A stretch of 64,000 nucleotides of DNA from Methylococcaceae bacterium (GTDB lineage Bacteria > Pseudomonadota > Gammaproteobacteria > Methylococcales > Methylomonadaceae). Positions 1 through 9,664 of this stretch are shown one piece after another. Both the position numbers and the translations under genes were made by a program. Numbering within the stretch: the stretch's first letter is position 1; every line of letters begins with the position of its first letter. The notes beneath the pieces are model-generated. The model saw only the letters and a program-made list of their open reading frames with translations, was not told the origin of the DNA and made no database searches. The stretch is from NCBI GenBank assembly GCA_013140705.1, contig JABFSH010000021.1, positions 62,001 to 126,000 of the forward strand, given 5' to 3'.

Positions 1-99
1 TTGATAAGGATCGCTGTTTTGAGCTGCGCACGCAATGCGCGGATACGTTTCAGCGGCCAAACAAGTCTATAACAACACCTTTACCACGAGAAATTTACC
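1..99. other. Window edge, unassigned
   Basis: Short stretch before the first gene. Two plus-strand frames are open from the edge (one stops near 72, another runs past 100), so it could hold the 3' end of an upstream gene, but too little is present to identify it. No clear promoter is seen. Confidence 0.3.
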
Positions 100-2004
100 A
101 TGTCCAAATTCCCGATTGATCTTGGCGCCTATCAGCGCATCTCTTTAAATCCTGGCATACCGACTTTGACAGACGCGCAACGAGCCAGTCTTAAAGCCAA
201 TATCCAACTATGTCGTGATGCCATTGTATTTTTTACTGCCACGGGCGCTGCGCGTGGCGTGGGCGGACACACGGGTGGTCCTTACGATACAGTACCCGAA
301 GTAGTCATTATGGACGCCCTGTTCCGCGGCTCGGCAGACAAGTTTGTCCCTATCTTCTTTGACGAAGCAGGTCACCGCGTAGCTACTCAGTATTTGATGT
401 CCACACTGAATGGTGATTTACCGGCAGAGCGTCTGGTGGAATATCGTGCAGCGCATTCACATTTGCCAGGCCATCCTGAACTGGGCTTTACGCCCGGTGT
501 TAAGTTCAGCTCCGGACGTTTGGGCCACATGTGGCCTTATGTTAACGGCGTAGCCATCGCAAACCCCACTAAGACTTTATTCTGCCTGGGTTCTGACGGT
601 TCTCAACAGGAAGGTAATGACGCCGAAGCTGCACGTCTGGCCGTCGCGCAAAACCTGAATGTCAAATTGATTATCGACGATAATGACGTAACCATTGCCG
701 GCCATCCATCAAAATACCTGACCGGATGCAGCACGGCCAAAACCCTTGAAGGCCATGGACTTAAAGTGCTGGAAGGCAACGGCGAAGATATTGATGATCT
801 GTATCAACGCATCTGCACCGCCATCAATACACCCGGTCCGGTTGCTGTCATCAATCATCGCCCGATGTGCCCTGGTATTGTCGGCCTTGAAGGCTCAACG
901 CACGGACATGATGTCGTTTCGGTAAAAGTAGCACTTGAATATCTTGAATCGCGTGGCCAACAAGCCGCTGCCGATCATCTCAAAGGTGTTAAAGCGCCTA
1001 AGAATGATGCTGTCTTCCTGGGTTCCAGCGACAAATGGGACGCCAACCGCAACGTCTTTGGCGACGCCGTCGTTGCCATACTCAGCCGCCTGAGCGAAGC
1101 AGAACGTATTGAAAAAGTTCGCGTGGTCGACAGTGACCTTGAAGGCTCTTGTGGCCTCATCAAAATACACAATGCCTATCCGGAAGTCTTCATTTCATCC
1201 GGCATTATGGAGCGCGGAAACTTCTCGGCAGCCGCCGGTTTCGGCATGGAAAAAGGCAAACAGGGTATATTTGGCACCTTCAGTGCCTTCCTGGAAATGT
1301 GTATTTCCGAAATCACAATGGCCCGTTTAAATAATTCTAACGTTCTTAGTCACTTCTCGCATTCCGGAATTGACGATATGGCCGATAACACCTGCCATTT
1401 CGGCTTGAACAACATGTTCGCTGACAATGGCTTGAGCGATGGCTATGATACCAATATTTACTTCCCTGCCGATCCGCTGCAGATGAAAGCCTGTCTGGAA
1501 ACCATTTTCTTCAATCCGGGCTTGCGTTTTGTCTTCTCAACACGTTCAAAAGTACCCACCATTCTGGATAGCAACGGTCAGGAATTCTTTGGCGGCGATT
1601 ATAAGTTCGTTTCCGGCAAAGATGAAGTCGTTCGTGAAGGTACACAAGGCTATATCGTAGCCTTCGGCGAAGCTTTGTATCGAGCACTGGACGCAGTAGA
1701 GCGCTTAAAACAGGAAGGCATTGATGTGGGCTTGATTAACAAACCCACATTGAATGTCATCGACGAAGAAACTTTAGCCAAAATTGGTAAATCACCATTG
1801 GTTCTGGTCGTTGAATCATTTAACCGTAAAACCGGCTTGGGTAGCCGTATGGGTTCCTGGCTGCTGGAACGCGGCTATACACCCAAATATGCGCATATCG
1901 GCACCCACAAAGAAGGCTGTGGCGGACTGTGGGAACAATTCCCACATCAAGGCATTGACCCAGCCGGCATCATCGCTAAAACGAAAAGCCTGTTAAACGG
2001 CTAG
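100..2004 (+). CDS. Transketolase (thiamine diphosphate enzyme)
   Basis: A 634-residue protein with the three-part transketolase layout: a ThDP-binding N-terminal domain, a pyrimidine-binding middle domain (about 330-500) and a C-terminal domain. Visible motifs are the GHTGG substrate loop (56-60), the ThDP/Mg signature GSDGS...N (164-173) and DDN (193-195). The family transfers two-carbon ketol units between sugar phosphates in the cytoplasm; in methylotrophs this regenerates the ribulose-phosphate acceptor for formaldehyde. The length is slightly below the usual 660 or so, and the ThDP motif reads GSDGS rather than GDGxxxE, so it belongs to a divergent branch. It starts at ATG 100 with a weak Shine-Dalgarno and is followed directly by a strong terminator, so it is probably the last gene of its transcript. 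The exact ketose donor cannot be read from sequence. Confidence 0.85.
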   Translation: MSKFPIDLGAYQRISLNPGIPTLTDAQRASLKANIQLCRDAIVFFTATGAARGVGGHTGGPYDTVPEVVIMDALFRGSADKFVPIFFDEAGHRVATQYLMSTLNGDLPAERLVEYRAAHSHLPGHPELGFTPGVKFSSGRLGHMWPYVNGVAIANPTKTLFCLGSDGSQQEGNDAEAARLAVAQNLNVKLIIDDNDVTIAGHPSKYLTGCSTAKTLEGHGLKVLEGNGEDIDDLYQRICTAINTPGPVAVINHRPMCPGIVGLEGSTHGHDVVSVKVALEYLESRGQQAAADHLKGVKAPKNDAVFLGSSDKWDANRNVFGDAVVAILSRLSEAERIEKVRVVDSDLEGSCGLIKIHNAYPEVFISSGIMERGNFSAAAGFGMEKGKQGIFGTFSAFLEMCISEITMARLNNSNVLSHFSHSGIDDMADNTCHFGLNNMFADNGLSDGYDTNIYFPADPLQMKACLETIFFNPGLRFVFSTRSKVPTILDSNGQEFFGGDYKFVSGKDEVVREGTQGYIVAFGEALYRALDAVERLKQEGIDVGLINKPTLNVIDEETLAKIGKSPLVLVVESFNRKTGLGSRMGSWLLERGYTPKYAHIGTHKEGCGGLWEQFPHQGIDPAGIIAKTKSLLNG

Positions 2005-2013
2005 CTACACAGC

Positions 2014-2044
2014 AAAAAAGGGCACAAAAGGTGCCCTTTTTTTT
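2014..2044 (+). terminator. Rho-independent terminator after transketolase
   Basis: A run of A, an inverted repeat GGGCAC/GTGCCC with a 5-nt loop, then eight T. It lies ten bases after the transketolase stop codon, a textbook intrinsic terminator. Confidence 0.93.
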
Positions 2045-2146
2045 GCGATTATTTTTCCATCATAACCATTCATGTTTCTGGCTGGTTTAAAAAGGTCACT
2101 CAGCAATTTCAGAAACAGGAATCTTTATTTTTAAGGGGTAAAAACC

Positions 2147-2254
2147 GTGTCCGCAGTTATCTATGTTTTAACCGTTATTTTTGTCGTCTATGTCATTTAT
2201 GTGGTTCTTGGCGACGAAATTGCCAGCTTCGTTAAAAAGAATTTACGCCATTAA
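2147..2254 (+). CDS. Putative 35-residue single-pass membrane peptide
   Basis: A GTG-initiated frame of 35 codons preceded by AAGGGG (2133-2138) at ideal spacing. After a short N-terminus the peptide has one hydrophobic helix of about 20 residues rich in V, I, Y and L (about residues 4-21), then a charged amphipathic tail ending KKNLRH. The Shine-Dalgarno, helix and basic cytoplasmic-type tail are typical of genuine small membrane proteins. It overlaps the 5' part of the longer 2181 frame in another frame, which supports starting that gene later. No family recognised and no function proposed. Confidence 0.5.
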   Translation: MSAVIYVLTVIFVVYVIYVVLGDEIASFVKKNLRH

Positions 2255-2339
2255 TTGGCTCAGGGAAGAGTCACACGCACAAGAGGAACCGAATGATATT
2301 TGGTCCTCTTTTTTTGAACACATCGAGACTCAACGACTT

Positions 2340-2813
2340 ATGCAAAAACGAATAATCTCTGATCACCGCCCTTCAAACGCAGCCATACCCTCTAGCTGGT
2401 TGAATCTGGAGGAACTGGCAGATGTCGAAATTACCTCGGAAAATCCGGACTTTCCAGTCGAAGGAGCCTTACTCCCCAGATTCGGTCAAGGCTGGCGTGC
2501 CGCCGATCCAGGAATGCAAACGATACGGCTCTTGTTTACGGAGCCTCAAACGATTCATCATTTTCATTTGAGCTTTCATGAGGCTTCGGCGACACGAACC
2601 CAGGAGTATGCGTTGCGCTACTCACAGGATAATGGTCAGTCATACCTGGACATAGTGCGTCAGCAATGGAATTTTAGCCCTGAAGGCAGTCATGTAGAAT
2701 CAGATGATCATAAAGTAAATTTGTCGGGCGTTAATATCATCGAACTGGATATTACCCCTGACATCAGCGGCCAACTTCACCTAGCCAGCCTTGCTAAACT
2801 GCGGATTGCCTGA
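2340..2813 (+). CDS. Discoidin-like (F5/8 type C-like) beta-sandwich protein
   Basis: 157 residues from ATG 2340. The frame is open further upstream to 2181, but that part lies over the small membrane-peptide gene and lacks a ribosome site. The middle and C-terminal part (about 45-157) is a string of short beta strands with the pattern TIRLLF...HHFHLSFHE...EYALRYSQDNGQSYLDIVRQQWNF, like coagulation-factor 5/8 type C carbohydrate-binding domains. There is no signal peptide or transmembrane segment, so it is probably cytoplasmic. Convergent with phoU. The family assignment is by fold pattern only; the ligand is unknown. Confidence 0.6.
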   Translation: MQKRIISDHRPSNAAIPSSWLNLEELADVEITSENPDFPVEGALLPRFGQGWRAADPGMQTIRLLFTEPQTIHHFHLSFHEASATRTQEYALRYSQDNGQSYLDIVRQQWNFSPEGSHVESDDHKVNLSGVNIIELDITPDISGQLHLASLAKLRIA

Positions 2814-2841
2814 ATAAGGCCTCCCGTAAATTGAAAGCAAG

Positions 2842-3558
2842 CTATTTATTAACTTTCAGTTCCAGTTCTTGCTGGCTCAAGTGACGAACATCTTCGCCCT
2901 TCACCATGTAAATCAGGTGCTGGCAGATATAGCAGGCATGATCACCAATTCTTTCAAGCGCACGCACAGTCCATAAGACATTTAAAGTCCGGGTGATATT
3001 GCGAGGATCTTCCATCATCTGAGTAATCAAATGTCTGATAATGTTGCCGTATTCGCGATCAACGCTTTCATCCAAACCGGTAATGCGTGTGATTTCATCA
3101 ATATTCATGCGCGCAAAGGTATCCAGTGCATCATGCAGCATATCTTTAACCAAGTCGGCCATATGTTGCAATTCATAATATTGAACATTTTTTTTACCTT
3201 CATTATCAGAAACATGTATGGCCATACGACCGATACGCTCGGCAAGGTCACCGATTATTTCAAGCTCATTGATTACCTTGATTACGGTCAGCAAAAGCCT
3301 TAAATCGAACGCTGCCGGTTGTCTCAGCGCCAATATTTGCGTACATTCAAGATCAATTTCCATTTGCTGGGCATCCACATCATTATCCTGTCTGATAACC
3401 TGCTCTGCAATTTCAGCATCACCTGTAGTAAAAGCCTGAATTGCCAGCTCTATCTGCTGCTCAACCAAGCCTCCCATGGTTAACACTTTATTGCGTATAT
3501 CTTCCAGTTCTTTGTTAAACTGGCCCGAGATGTGATGTCCGATTTTGCTGTTATCCAT
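2842..3558 (-). CDS. phoU: Phosphate signalling protein PhoU
   Basis: A 238-residue all-helical protein with the two tandem PhoU helical bundles (about 15-105 and 120-215). Each carries the conserved metal-binding E/D pattern: DNDVDAQQMEIDLEC and INELEIIGDLAERIG in the first, ALERIGDHACYICQ in the second. PhoU links the Pst transporter to the sensor kinase PhoR and keeps the Pho regulon off when phosphate is plentiful. It is the last gene of the pstC-pstA-pstB-phoU unit, 13 bases after pstB. No phoB/phoR genes are in the window. Confidence 0.96.
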   Translation of the reverse strand: MDNSKIGHHISGQFNKELEDIRNKVLTMGGLVEQQIELAIQAFTTGDAEIAEQVIRQDNDVDAQQMEIDLECTQILALRQPAAFDLRLLLTVIKVINELEIIGDLAERIGRMAIHVSDNEGKKNVQYYELQHMADLVKDMLHDALDTFARMNIDEITRITGLDESVDREYGNIIRHLITQMMEDPRNITRTLNVLWTVRALERIGDHACYICQHLIYMVKGEDVRHLSQQELELKVNK

Positions 3559-3571
3559 GATTTTCTCCTAA

Positions 3572-4408
3572 TTATCCATACCGTCCGGTAATATAATCTT
3601 CTGTCTGCTTCTTTTTGGGATTGGTAAATAACTCGCTGGTCGTTCCAATTTCAATTAACTCCCCCATATACATAAAGGCCGTATAATCCGATACACGCGC
3701 AGCTTGCTGCATATTATGCGTAACTATCACTATAGTGTATTTTTCCTTAAGTTCATTGATTAATTCCTCGATTTTTAACGTGGAAATGGGATCCAGTGCG
3801 GAAGCAGGCTCATCGAGCAACAAGACCTCAGGTTCTATCGCAATGGCTCTGGCAATGACCAAGCGCTGCTGCTGTCCACCTGATATGCCAAGGGCATTAT
3901 CATTCAGACGATCTTTCATTTCGTCCCACAGCGCCGCCCCGCGTAACGCATTTTCGACAGTTTCTTCAAGGATGCGTTTATCATTGATACCCTGGATCCG
4001 AAGGCCGTAAGCAACATTTTCAAAAATCGATTTAGGGAAGGGATTGGGCTTTTGGAAAACCATGCCAACTCGTCTGCGCAGTGCCGCAACATTCACTGAC
4101 TTGTCATATATATTTTCGTTGTCCAGCAAAATTTTGCCTTCAATCCGCGCACTATCAACCAAATCATTCATGCGGTTAATACAGCGCAACAAGGTGGATT
4201 TTCCACAACCACTGGGTCCAATATAGGCTGTCACTCTTTTTTTCGGCATTTCCATATTAATGGTATGCAACGCCTGTTTTGCACCATAAAAAAGATTTAA
4301 ATTTTCAACCTTGATGCTGATTTCATTCTGCTCTGCTGCCTTTTTGCCTTGTCCACGTAAAATCGAATTCATGTCGATTGCGTGTGTTCTTACTTCTTTT
4401 GACGCCAT
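3572..4408 (-). CDS. pstB: Phosphate ABC transporter ATPase PstB
   Basis: 278 residues with Walker [10 protein letters not shown] (64-72), the ABC signature ISGGQQQR (175-182), Walker B LLLDEP (196-201) and the switch His in VTHNMQQA. It powers high-affinity phosphate import through PstC/PstA. It is about 20 residues longer than the E. coli protein at the N-terminus; the extension is charged and not part of the ATPase fold. The gene lies four bases after pstA and 13 before phoU, so they are co-transcribed. Confidence 0.97.
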   Translation of the reverse strand: MASKEVRTHAIDMNSILRGQGKKAAEQNEISIKVENLNLFYGAKQALHTINMEMPKKRVTAYIGPSGCGKSTLLRCINRMNDLVDSARIEGKILLDNENIYDKSVNVAALRRRVGMVFQKPNPFPKSIFENVAYGLRIQGINDKRILEETVENALRGAALWDEMKDRLNDNALGISGGQQQRLVIARAIAIEPEVLLLDEPASALDPISTLKIEELINELKEKYTIVIVTHNMQQAARVSDYTAFMYMGELIEIGTTSELFTNPKKKQTEDYITGRYG

Positions 4409-4412
4409 TTCT

Positions 4413-6068
4413 TTAACCTTCCAGTGCGCGGTATTTTTCGCGCAGATTATTTCTTATCACAATGGCCGCTAAATTCAGCCCAACTATGACCAGAACCAAT
4501 AATAAAGCTGTCGCGTATACCAAAGGCCTTGCAGCCTCAACGTTCGGACTCTGAAATCCGACGTCATAGATATGGAATCCTAAATGCATGAATTTTCTGT
4601 CCAGGTGTAAAAATGGGAAATTTGCATCCAAAGGCAAAGTCGGCGCCAATTTAACCACACCGACCAGCATCAACGGCGCAACTTCACCCGCCGCTCTGGC
4701 GACTGCAAGAATCAAACCTGTCATCATGGCTGGGCTCGCCATCGGTAATACGGTAAGCCAGAGCGTCTCTAATTTGGTAGCACCCAGCGCCAAACTGCCT
4801 TCACGTATCGATTTTGGGATGCGCGCCAGACCTTCTTCGGTCGACACAATGACGACGGGCAAGGTCAACAAAGCCAGCGTGATGGAAGCCCATAATAGTC
4901 CTGGCGTCCCAAACACCGGTGCAGGCGATGCCTCTGGAAAAAATAATTGATCGATATTGCCACCCAGAATATAGACAAAAAATCCCAGGCCAAATACCCC
5001 GTAAACCACAGAGGGGACACCGGCCAAATTATTGACGGCGATTCTTATCAGTCGTGTGGTAAAACCTTGCTTGGCGTATTCACGCAAATACACAGCTGCA
5101 ATAACACCAAAGGGAGTGACGATGATCGACATGATGATAACCATCATAATCGTTCCAAAAATCGCCGGGAAAATGCCTCCTTCCGTATTGGCTTCTCTCG
5201 GGTCGTCTGCCAAAAACTCGACAACCTTGGAACCATAAAAGCCCATCTTGTCAAATAAACTCATGGCGTTCGGCTGATAAACTCGGACAACCTTGGACAG
5301 CGAAATCTCAACTTCAGCGCCACTCTCCGTTTCCACTACCAAACTATCCCGCTTGATGTTCCGATACAGCTCACTTAACTGAGATTGAAGCCTCTTGTAA
5401 TCCAATTCAAGACCAGCCCTTTCCTCAGCGACTTGCTTTTTTGCTGCATCATCCCACTGATTATCTAACTGTGATTTTTTTTCCTTAAGCCGAAGCCGCT
5501 CCAGTCCATAATTGATGGTGCCAATGTCCTTTTTTTCCAGCCGGATAATGTCTTTGAACAAGGATAAAGTCGATGCCAGTTTTTCTTGAAGAACAGACCA
5601 AGCTTTCTCACCGGAGGCAATTGCCGTACCGTTTTCCTTGACAGCGACCAATCGGCCGTAGAAATTACCCCATTCCCGTCGCTCAACGACGATGATTTCA
5701 ACTGGTGTATCCTGTTGCTTGACATTGCGCTCCTGTATCCAGCGAAAATCGATACCTGTGATATCACGGTTACCGGTCTTGAGCTGGTACTGCACCAGTG
5801 TTTCTTCATTATCGGCCATTTTAAAGCCGGTGGCTTTGGCCATGGCGGCTGGCGTCACGCTGGCATCAATTTTTTCAGCGATGATGGTTTTGATGGAGCC
5901 ATCGTCTTCCTGATAGCTGAATTGAGTCACTTGAGACGGCCAAAAGTGACCTATGCCTCGCACCGCAACCAGTCCCAATACGCCAATAATCATTATGAGG
6001 CATGTACTGACTGCCGCAGCATTCAGCCATATCCACGGAGCACCACTTTTAATCCAACATCTAATCAT
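4413..6068 (-). CDS. pstA: Phosphate ABC transporter permease PstA (long form)
   Basis: 551 residues, almost twice the classical PstA. There is one transmembrane helix at about 17-37, then roughly 260 periplasmic residues including a K/E-rich predicted coiled coil (about 185-255), then the standard permease core (about 300-545) with the EAA-type loop [25 protein letters not shown]. With PstC it forms the phosphate channel of the inner membrane. The start overlaps the end of pstC by four bases (ATGA), indicating translational coupling. The long insert is shared in style with PstC here and may form an external platform; that role is inference. Confidence 0.93.
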   Translation of the reverse strand: MIRCWIKSGAPWIWLNAAAVSTCLIMIIGVLGLVAVRGIGHFWPSQVTQFSYQEDDGSIKTIIAEKIDASVTPAAMAKATGFKMADNEETLVQYQLKTGNRDITGIDFRWIQERNVKQQDTPVEIIVVERREWGNFYGRLVAVKENGTAIASGEKAWSVLQEKLASTLSLFKDIIRLEKKDIGTINYGLERLRLKEKKSQLDNQWDDAAKKQVAEERAGLELDYKRLQSQLSELYRNIKRDSLVVETESGAEVEISLSKVVRVYQPNAMSLFDKMGFYGSKVVEFLADDPREANTEGGIFPAIFGTIMMVIIMSIIVTPFGVIAAVYLREYAKQGFTTRLIRIAVNNLAGVPSVVYGVFGLGFFVYILGGNIDQLFFPEASPAPVFGTPGLLWASITLALLTLPVVIVSTEEGLARIPKSIREGSLALGATKLETLWLTVLPMASPAMMTGLILAVARAAGEVAPLMLVGVVKLAPTLPLDANFPFLHLDRKFMHLGFHIYDVGFQSPNVEAARPLVYATALLLVLVIVGLNLAAIVIRNNLREKYRALEG

Positions 6069-8359
6069 AAAGAACTGTATTTTTCGCGTAAGCGCTGACG
6101 AATCACTTCAGCCAGAGTATTAAAAACAAAGGTAAAGACAAACAACACCAAGGCGGCAAGGAACAACACCCTATAATGTGTGCTATCAACTTCAGATTCC
6201 GGCATTTCTACTGCAATATTCGCAGCTAATGTACGCAAGCCCTGAAAAACACTGAAATCCATCACTGGCGTATTTCCCGTTGCCATTAACACAATCATGG
6301 TTTCACCAATCGCCCGACCCATTCCAATCATGACAGCGGAAAAAATACCCGGGCTAGCCGTTAACAACACCACTTTGGCTAAAGTTTGCCAAGTAGTTGC
6401 GCCTAAGGCCAACGAACCTACTGTCAAATGTTTAGGTACACTGAAAATGGCATCTTCAGCAATCGTAAAAATAGTTGGAATCACCGCAAATCCCATGGCA
6501 ATGCCAACAACCAGAGCATTACGCTGGTCATATCCGATTCCCCATTCACTTCTAAACCATTCGCGTAATGAGCCTCCAAATAATAGACTTTCCAACGGCA
6601 CGCTGATAATAAAGGCAAACCAGGCACTGAGCAGGATTACGGGAATCAGTAAGGCTGCCTCCCAACCTTCAGGAATTCTTTGTCTCAGATCTTTTGGAAA
6701 AAACTGCCATAAAAAGGCAAATAGAATAACTCCCAAGGGCACTATCATCATTAATGAAAACAACCCGGCCAGATACTTTTCGATCAATGGAGCCAACCAA
6801 AGCCCGGCCAGAAATCCTAAAATAACTGTCGGTAAAGCCCCCATCAGTTCAATGGTCGGTTTGACCGCTTGCCGCATTTTGTGTGACATAAAATAGGCTG
6901 TGTAGATTGCGCCCATCAATGCCAGCGGCATAGCCACCAGCATGGCATAAAATGCCGCTTTTAATGTTCCGAAAACCAGCGGAATCAAACTGTATTTAGG
7001 TTCAAAATCACTACTGGCTGACGAAGACTGCCAGATATAATCCGGCTTGGGATAACTTTCATACCAAACCTTTTGCCAAAGTGACTTGATTGAAACTTCC
7101 GGGTGTTCATTATCAATATGCCAGAAATGTACTTTTCCGTCACTGGATTGCAACAACAAGGCGCTGGCTCTTGGCGACAATACCGCAGCGATTGGTGAAG
7201 CATCACTGATATGCGCCTTAATCAGTTCTCTTTCAGCAGTGGAATGGTAGATGCCCATATTACCATCCGCATCAATGGCCATAAAACCTTTACGCCTTTG
7301 TTCGCCCTTGATGGCGACAATCGGCTTGTCTGAAACTTTAATTGCTCTGATTTTTTCCATCGCAGGGTGATTAAGGGCATCTTTGACCAATCCCCATTGG
7401 GAAACTGATCCCGTCGAGTCACCCACCATGAGTGACAAATCACCGTTTAAAAATGCGATACTGGTGAGTTTTTGACCTGCGCCGACGACATTTTGATTTT
7501 GCCTGATTACGGGTGCGCTTTTATCGCCGATATCAAAAAAACTGAGTTGTCCATCACTCGCCACCAAATAAAGATTACGATCTTCCTTATCGATCAAAAT
7601 TTCGAATATTCCTTCGGAGGCTACCTCCAACACTGAATCTGTTCGTTTCAAGCTCGCTTCATCTGCAAATATCGATTGCTCCTTTTCGAAGCTGGTCAAT
7701 ACAATTTTACTGGTGCCATGAGTCGTATCGACAGCTTTTGCCACAACGGTCGTCGCATCATCGGCTACTCGAACAGCAATTTTTTCCAATGCAGCACCTT
7801 CAACATCAAGTTGCAGTGGCTTTTCACCCAATGGATAGGCCAGTGAAGGTGTAATAAGACGCACGTTATTGGGATAAGTCACTTTGTATTGGTGCTTGAC
7901 CATGACGGCACTGCCATCGGATAAGCCATAAATGACTGCACCTTCATTAATGGGACTACCTTGTGCAAAGCTGACAATATGTGCACCTTCGGGAATTGCC
8001 ACAGCCTGCGTTGATATCGGCTTGCCGGTAGCAACCTCAAAAAATACAACCTGACCCAAATCAGTAAAGCGCGCAGCGACTTCATTTTGCTCTTCAATTT
8101 CCAGCAAAACAGTCTTGCCCAGCGCCGCTTCCGGCACATCATACTGACTGACAGATTCTGCGCTTGCCGACAAAAACAACGGAAACACAACGTATAACAA
8201 ATAGAAAAAAATGAGAACAATGGCGACAATGACGCCCAAACCGCCAGCGACCACGCAGTAGCGGGCCAGAATATCTTTAATGAGCCGCCAGCGCTGAAAA
8301 AAATCGCTTGCCGAATTGCTCCTGACTGACGTCATTTTGTTGATTGAATTTTCAGACAT
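6065..8359 (-). CDS. pstC: Phosphate ABC transporter permease PstC (long form)
   Basis: 764 residues against about 320 in E. coli. A transmembrane helix (about 35-60) is followed by some 380 periplasmic residues of repeated beta-strand character (for example NLYLVASDGQLSFFDIGD and GDSTGSVSQWGLV), resembling a WD40 or quinoprotein-type propeller. The permease core follows at about 455-764, with the loop ALGATTWQTLAKVVLLTASPGIFS. It has its own Pho-box-like site immediately upstream and almost no 5' leader. No Shine-Dalgarno is visible before ATG 8359; an alternative start is Met9. First gene of pstCAB-phoU. Confidence 0.92.
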   Translation of the reverse strand: MSENSINKMTSVRSNSASDFFQRWRLIKDILARYCVVAGGLGVIVAIVLIFFYLLYVVFPLFLSASAESVSQYDVPEAALGKTVLLEIEEQNEVAARFTDLGQVVFFEVATGKPISTQAVAIPEGAHIVSFAQGSPINEGAVIYGLSDGSAVMVKHQYKVTYPNNVRLITPSLAYPLGEKPLQLDVEGAALEKIAVRVADDATTVVAKAVDTTHGTSKIVLTSFEKEQSIFADEASLKRTDSVLEVASEGIFEILIDKEDRNLYLVASDGQLSFFDIGDKSAPVIRQNQNVVGAGQKLTSIAFLNGDLSLMVGDSTGSVSQWGLVKDALNHPAMEKIRAIKVSDKPIVAIKGEQRRKGFMAIDADGNMGIYHSTAERELIKAHISDASPIAAVLSPRASALLLQSSDGKVHFWHIDNEHPEVSIKSLWQKVWYESYPKPDYIWQSSSASSDFEPKYSLIPLVFGTLKAAFYAMLVAMPLALMGAIYTAYFMSHKMRQAVKPTIELMGALPTVILGFLAGLWLAPLIEKYLAGLFSLMMIVPLGVILFAFLWQFFPKDLRQRIPEGWEAALLIPVILLSAWFAFIISVPLESLLFGGSLREWFRSEWGIGYDQRNALVVGIAMGFAVIPTIFTIAEDAIFSVPKHLTVGSLALGATTWQTLAKVVLLTASPGIFSAVMIGMGRAIGETMIVLMATGNTPVMDFSVFQGLRTLAANIAVEMPESEVDSTHYRVLFLAALVLFVFTFVFNTLAEVIRQRLREKYSSL

Positions 8360-8365
8360 ACAGAG

Positions 8366-8399
8366 ATTGTAAATTTAAAATGTGACAATGATATAACAA
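8366..8399 (-). promoter_or_regulatory. Pho-box-like site and -10 element for pstC
   Basis: Read on the minus strand, 8399-8382 is TTGTTAT-ATCA-TTGTCAC: two 7-bp half-sites with the 4-bp spacer expected for PhoB. Ten bases downstream is TACAAT (8371-8366), a good -10. A start site 6-7 bases further would fall at or next to the pstC ATG. The half-sites match the CTGTCAT consensus imperfectly (5/7 for each). Confidence 0.5.
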
Positions 8400-8406
8400 A
8401 AACCGG

Positions 8407-8446
8407 AAAAAAAATCGGCCGAGATCTGTCTAACAAATCTCGGCCG
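8407..8446 (-). terminator. Rho-independent terminator between pstS and pstC
   Basis: A perfect 10-bp stem (8416-8425 with 8437-8446, CGGCCGAGAT/ATCTCGGCCG) and an 11-nt loop. On the minus strand it is followed by an A-tract complement, giving about eight U. It would end most pstS transcripts and let the binding protein be made in excess over the membrane components. Confidence 0.9.
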
Positions 8447-8533
8447 TTTCAGTTCGGGTTAAATCTTCACTTCATGAAGGGATATGTGAGTCAAAAAAGA
8501 CCCATCATCCTTGTTCTTAAATCCAAAGTCGCA

Positions 8534-9517
8534 CTATTTTATGGTTGCCAGTATTTTATCAACAATTTTTGCAGGCAGTGGAATATAACCGTCTTTTATA
8601 ACCGACTGCTGGCCTGTTTTTGAGAGTACCATCTTGATAAATTCATTTTCCAAAGGCGGTAGCGGTTGATTCGGTTTTTTATTAACATAAATGTACAGAT
8701 AACGCGTCAAAGGATAGGTACCATTCAGTGCGTTTTCAGGAGTCGCATCAACAAATTTAGTACTGCCTTTTTTCGCTAAAGGCACCATTTTGACACCCGA
8801 AGTTGAATAACCCATCCCGGAGTAGCCAATACCATTGACTGACGTAGTTACCGACTGAACAACCGACGCAGATCCTGGCTGTTCGTTGACATTGCTCTTG
8901 AAATCACCTTTGCACAATCCGTGCTCCTTAAAGTAACCGTAGGTTCCGGACACTGAGTTACGTCCATAAAGCTGAATGCTTTTGGCACCCCATTCAGCCA
9001 CGCCGGCATCACCCCAGGTTTCTATGCTGGATGCACCACCGCATTGATTGGTTGAAGAAAAAATGGCATCGACTTGCTCAATCGTCAAACCCTTTACTGG
9101 GTTATCCTTATTGACAAGCACTGCCAGCGCATCCACAGCTACAGGCACAGCAGTGGGTTTATAACCGTATTTATCTTCAAAGGCTTCCAGTTCATCATCC
9201 TTCATTTCACGGCTCATAGGCCCCAAATTCGATGTACCTTCTGTTAATGCAGGCGGCGCCGTCGACGAACCTGCGGCTTGGATCTGAATATTAACATTCG
9301 GATACTCACGATTAAAAGCTTCTGCCCACAACGTCATCAAGTTCGCCAGACTATCGGAACCAACGCTGGACAGATTACCGGAAATGCCACTGGCTTTATT
9401 ATACTCTGGCACTCCTGCTTCAACGGTTTGCACAGCATGCGCCGTACTTGCAAATAACCCGGCAGAAACCAAGCCCATCGCTGCACATAGGGTTTTCGTT
9501 TTAAACGATAAATTCAT
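8534..9517 (-). CDS. pstS: Periplasmic phosphate-binding protein PstS
   Basis: 327 residues from ATG 9517, preceded by a GAGAG-type ribosome site; a TTG two codons upstream is a less likely start. An N-terminal signal peptide ends near [10 protein letters not shown]. Phosphate-site motifs are visible: [22 protein letters not shown] and [14 protein letters not shown]. PstS captures phosphate in the periplasm for PstCAB. It is transcribed separately from pstC by virtue of the terminator, and its promoter carries a good Pho box. Confidence 0.96.
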   Translation of the reverse strand: MNLSFKTKTLCAAMGLVSAGLFASTAHAVQTVEAGVPEYNKASGISGNLSSVGSDSLANLMTLWAEAFNREYPNVNIQIQAAGSSTAPPALTEGTSNLGPMSREMKDDELEAFEDKYGYKPTAVPVAVDALAVLVNKDNPVKGLTIEQVDAIFSSTNQCGGASSIETWGDAGVAEWGAKSIQLYGRNSVSGTYGYFKEHGLCKGDFKSNVNEQPGSASVVQSVTTSVNGIGYSGMGYSTSGVKMVPLAKKGSTKFVDATPENALNGTYPLTRYLYIYVNKKPNQPLPPLENEFIKMVLSKTGQQSVIKDGYIPLPAKIVDKILATIK

Positions 9518-9585
9518 TATCAACTCTCTACTAAATTAATAGGGGACATTCTATATTTATGAAAAAACAAGAATAATAACTTTAT

Positions 9586-9603
9586 ATGACAGAATTATTA
9601 CAA
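9586..9603 (-). promoter_or_regulatory. Pho box upstream of pstS
   Basis: On the minus strand the site reads TTGTAAT-AATT-CTGTCAT: two 7-bp half-sites spaced by 4 bp, the second a perfect consensus half-site. A TATTAT -10 candidate follows 7 bases downstream. PhoB binding here would induce pstS under phosphate limitation. Assignment rests on consensus match and position. Confidence 0.75.
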
Positions 9604-9664
9604 TACCATATTTTTCTCATTGAGATCCTGGCTTGATTAATCCAACGTTCTACCAATGATAGTT

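Noticed and set aside
895-1170. Antisense frames inside transketolase and other long genes
   Set aside because: Shadow frames opposite strongly supported genes, without start signals or family match.
2181-2339. N-terminal extension of the discoidin-like gene
   Set aside because: It lacks a ribosome site and overlaps the small membrane-peptide frame; ATG 2340 fits better.
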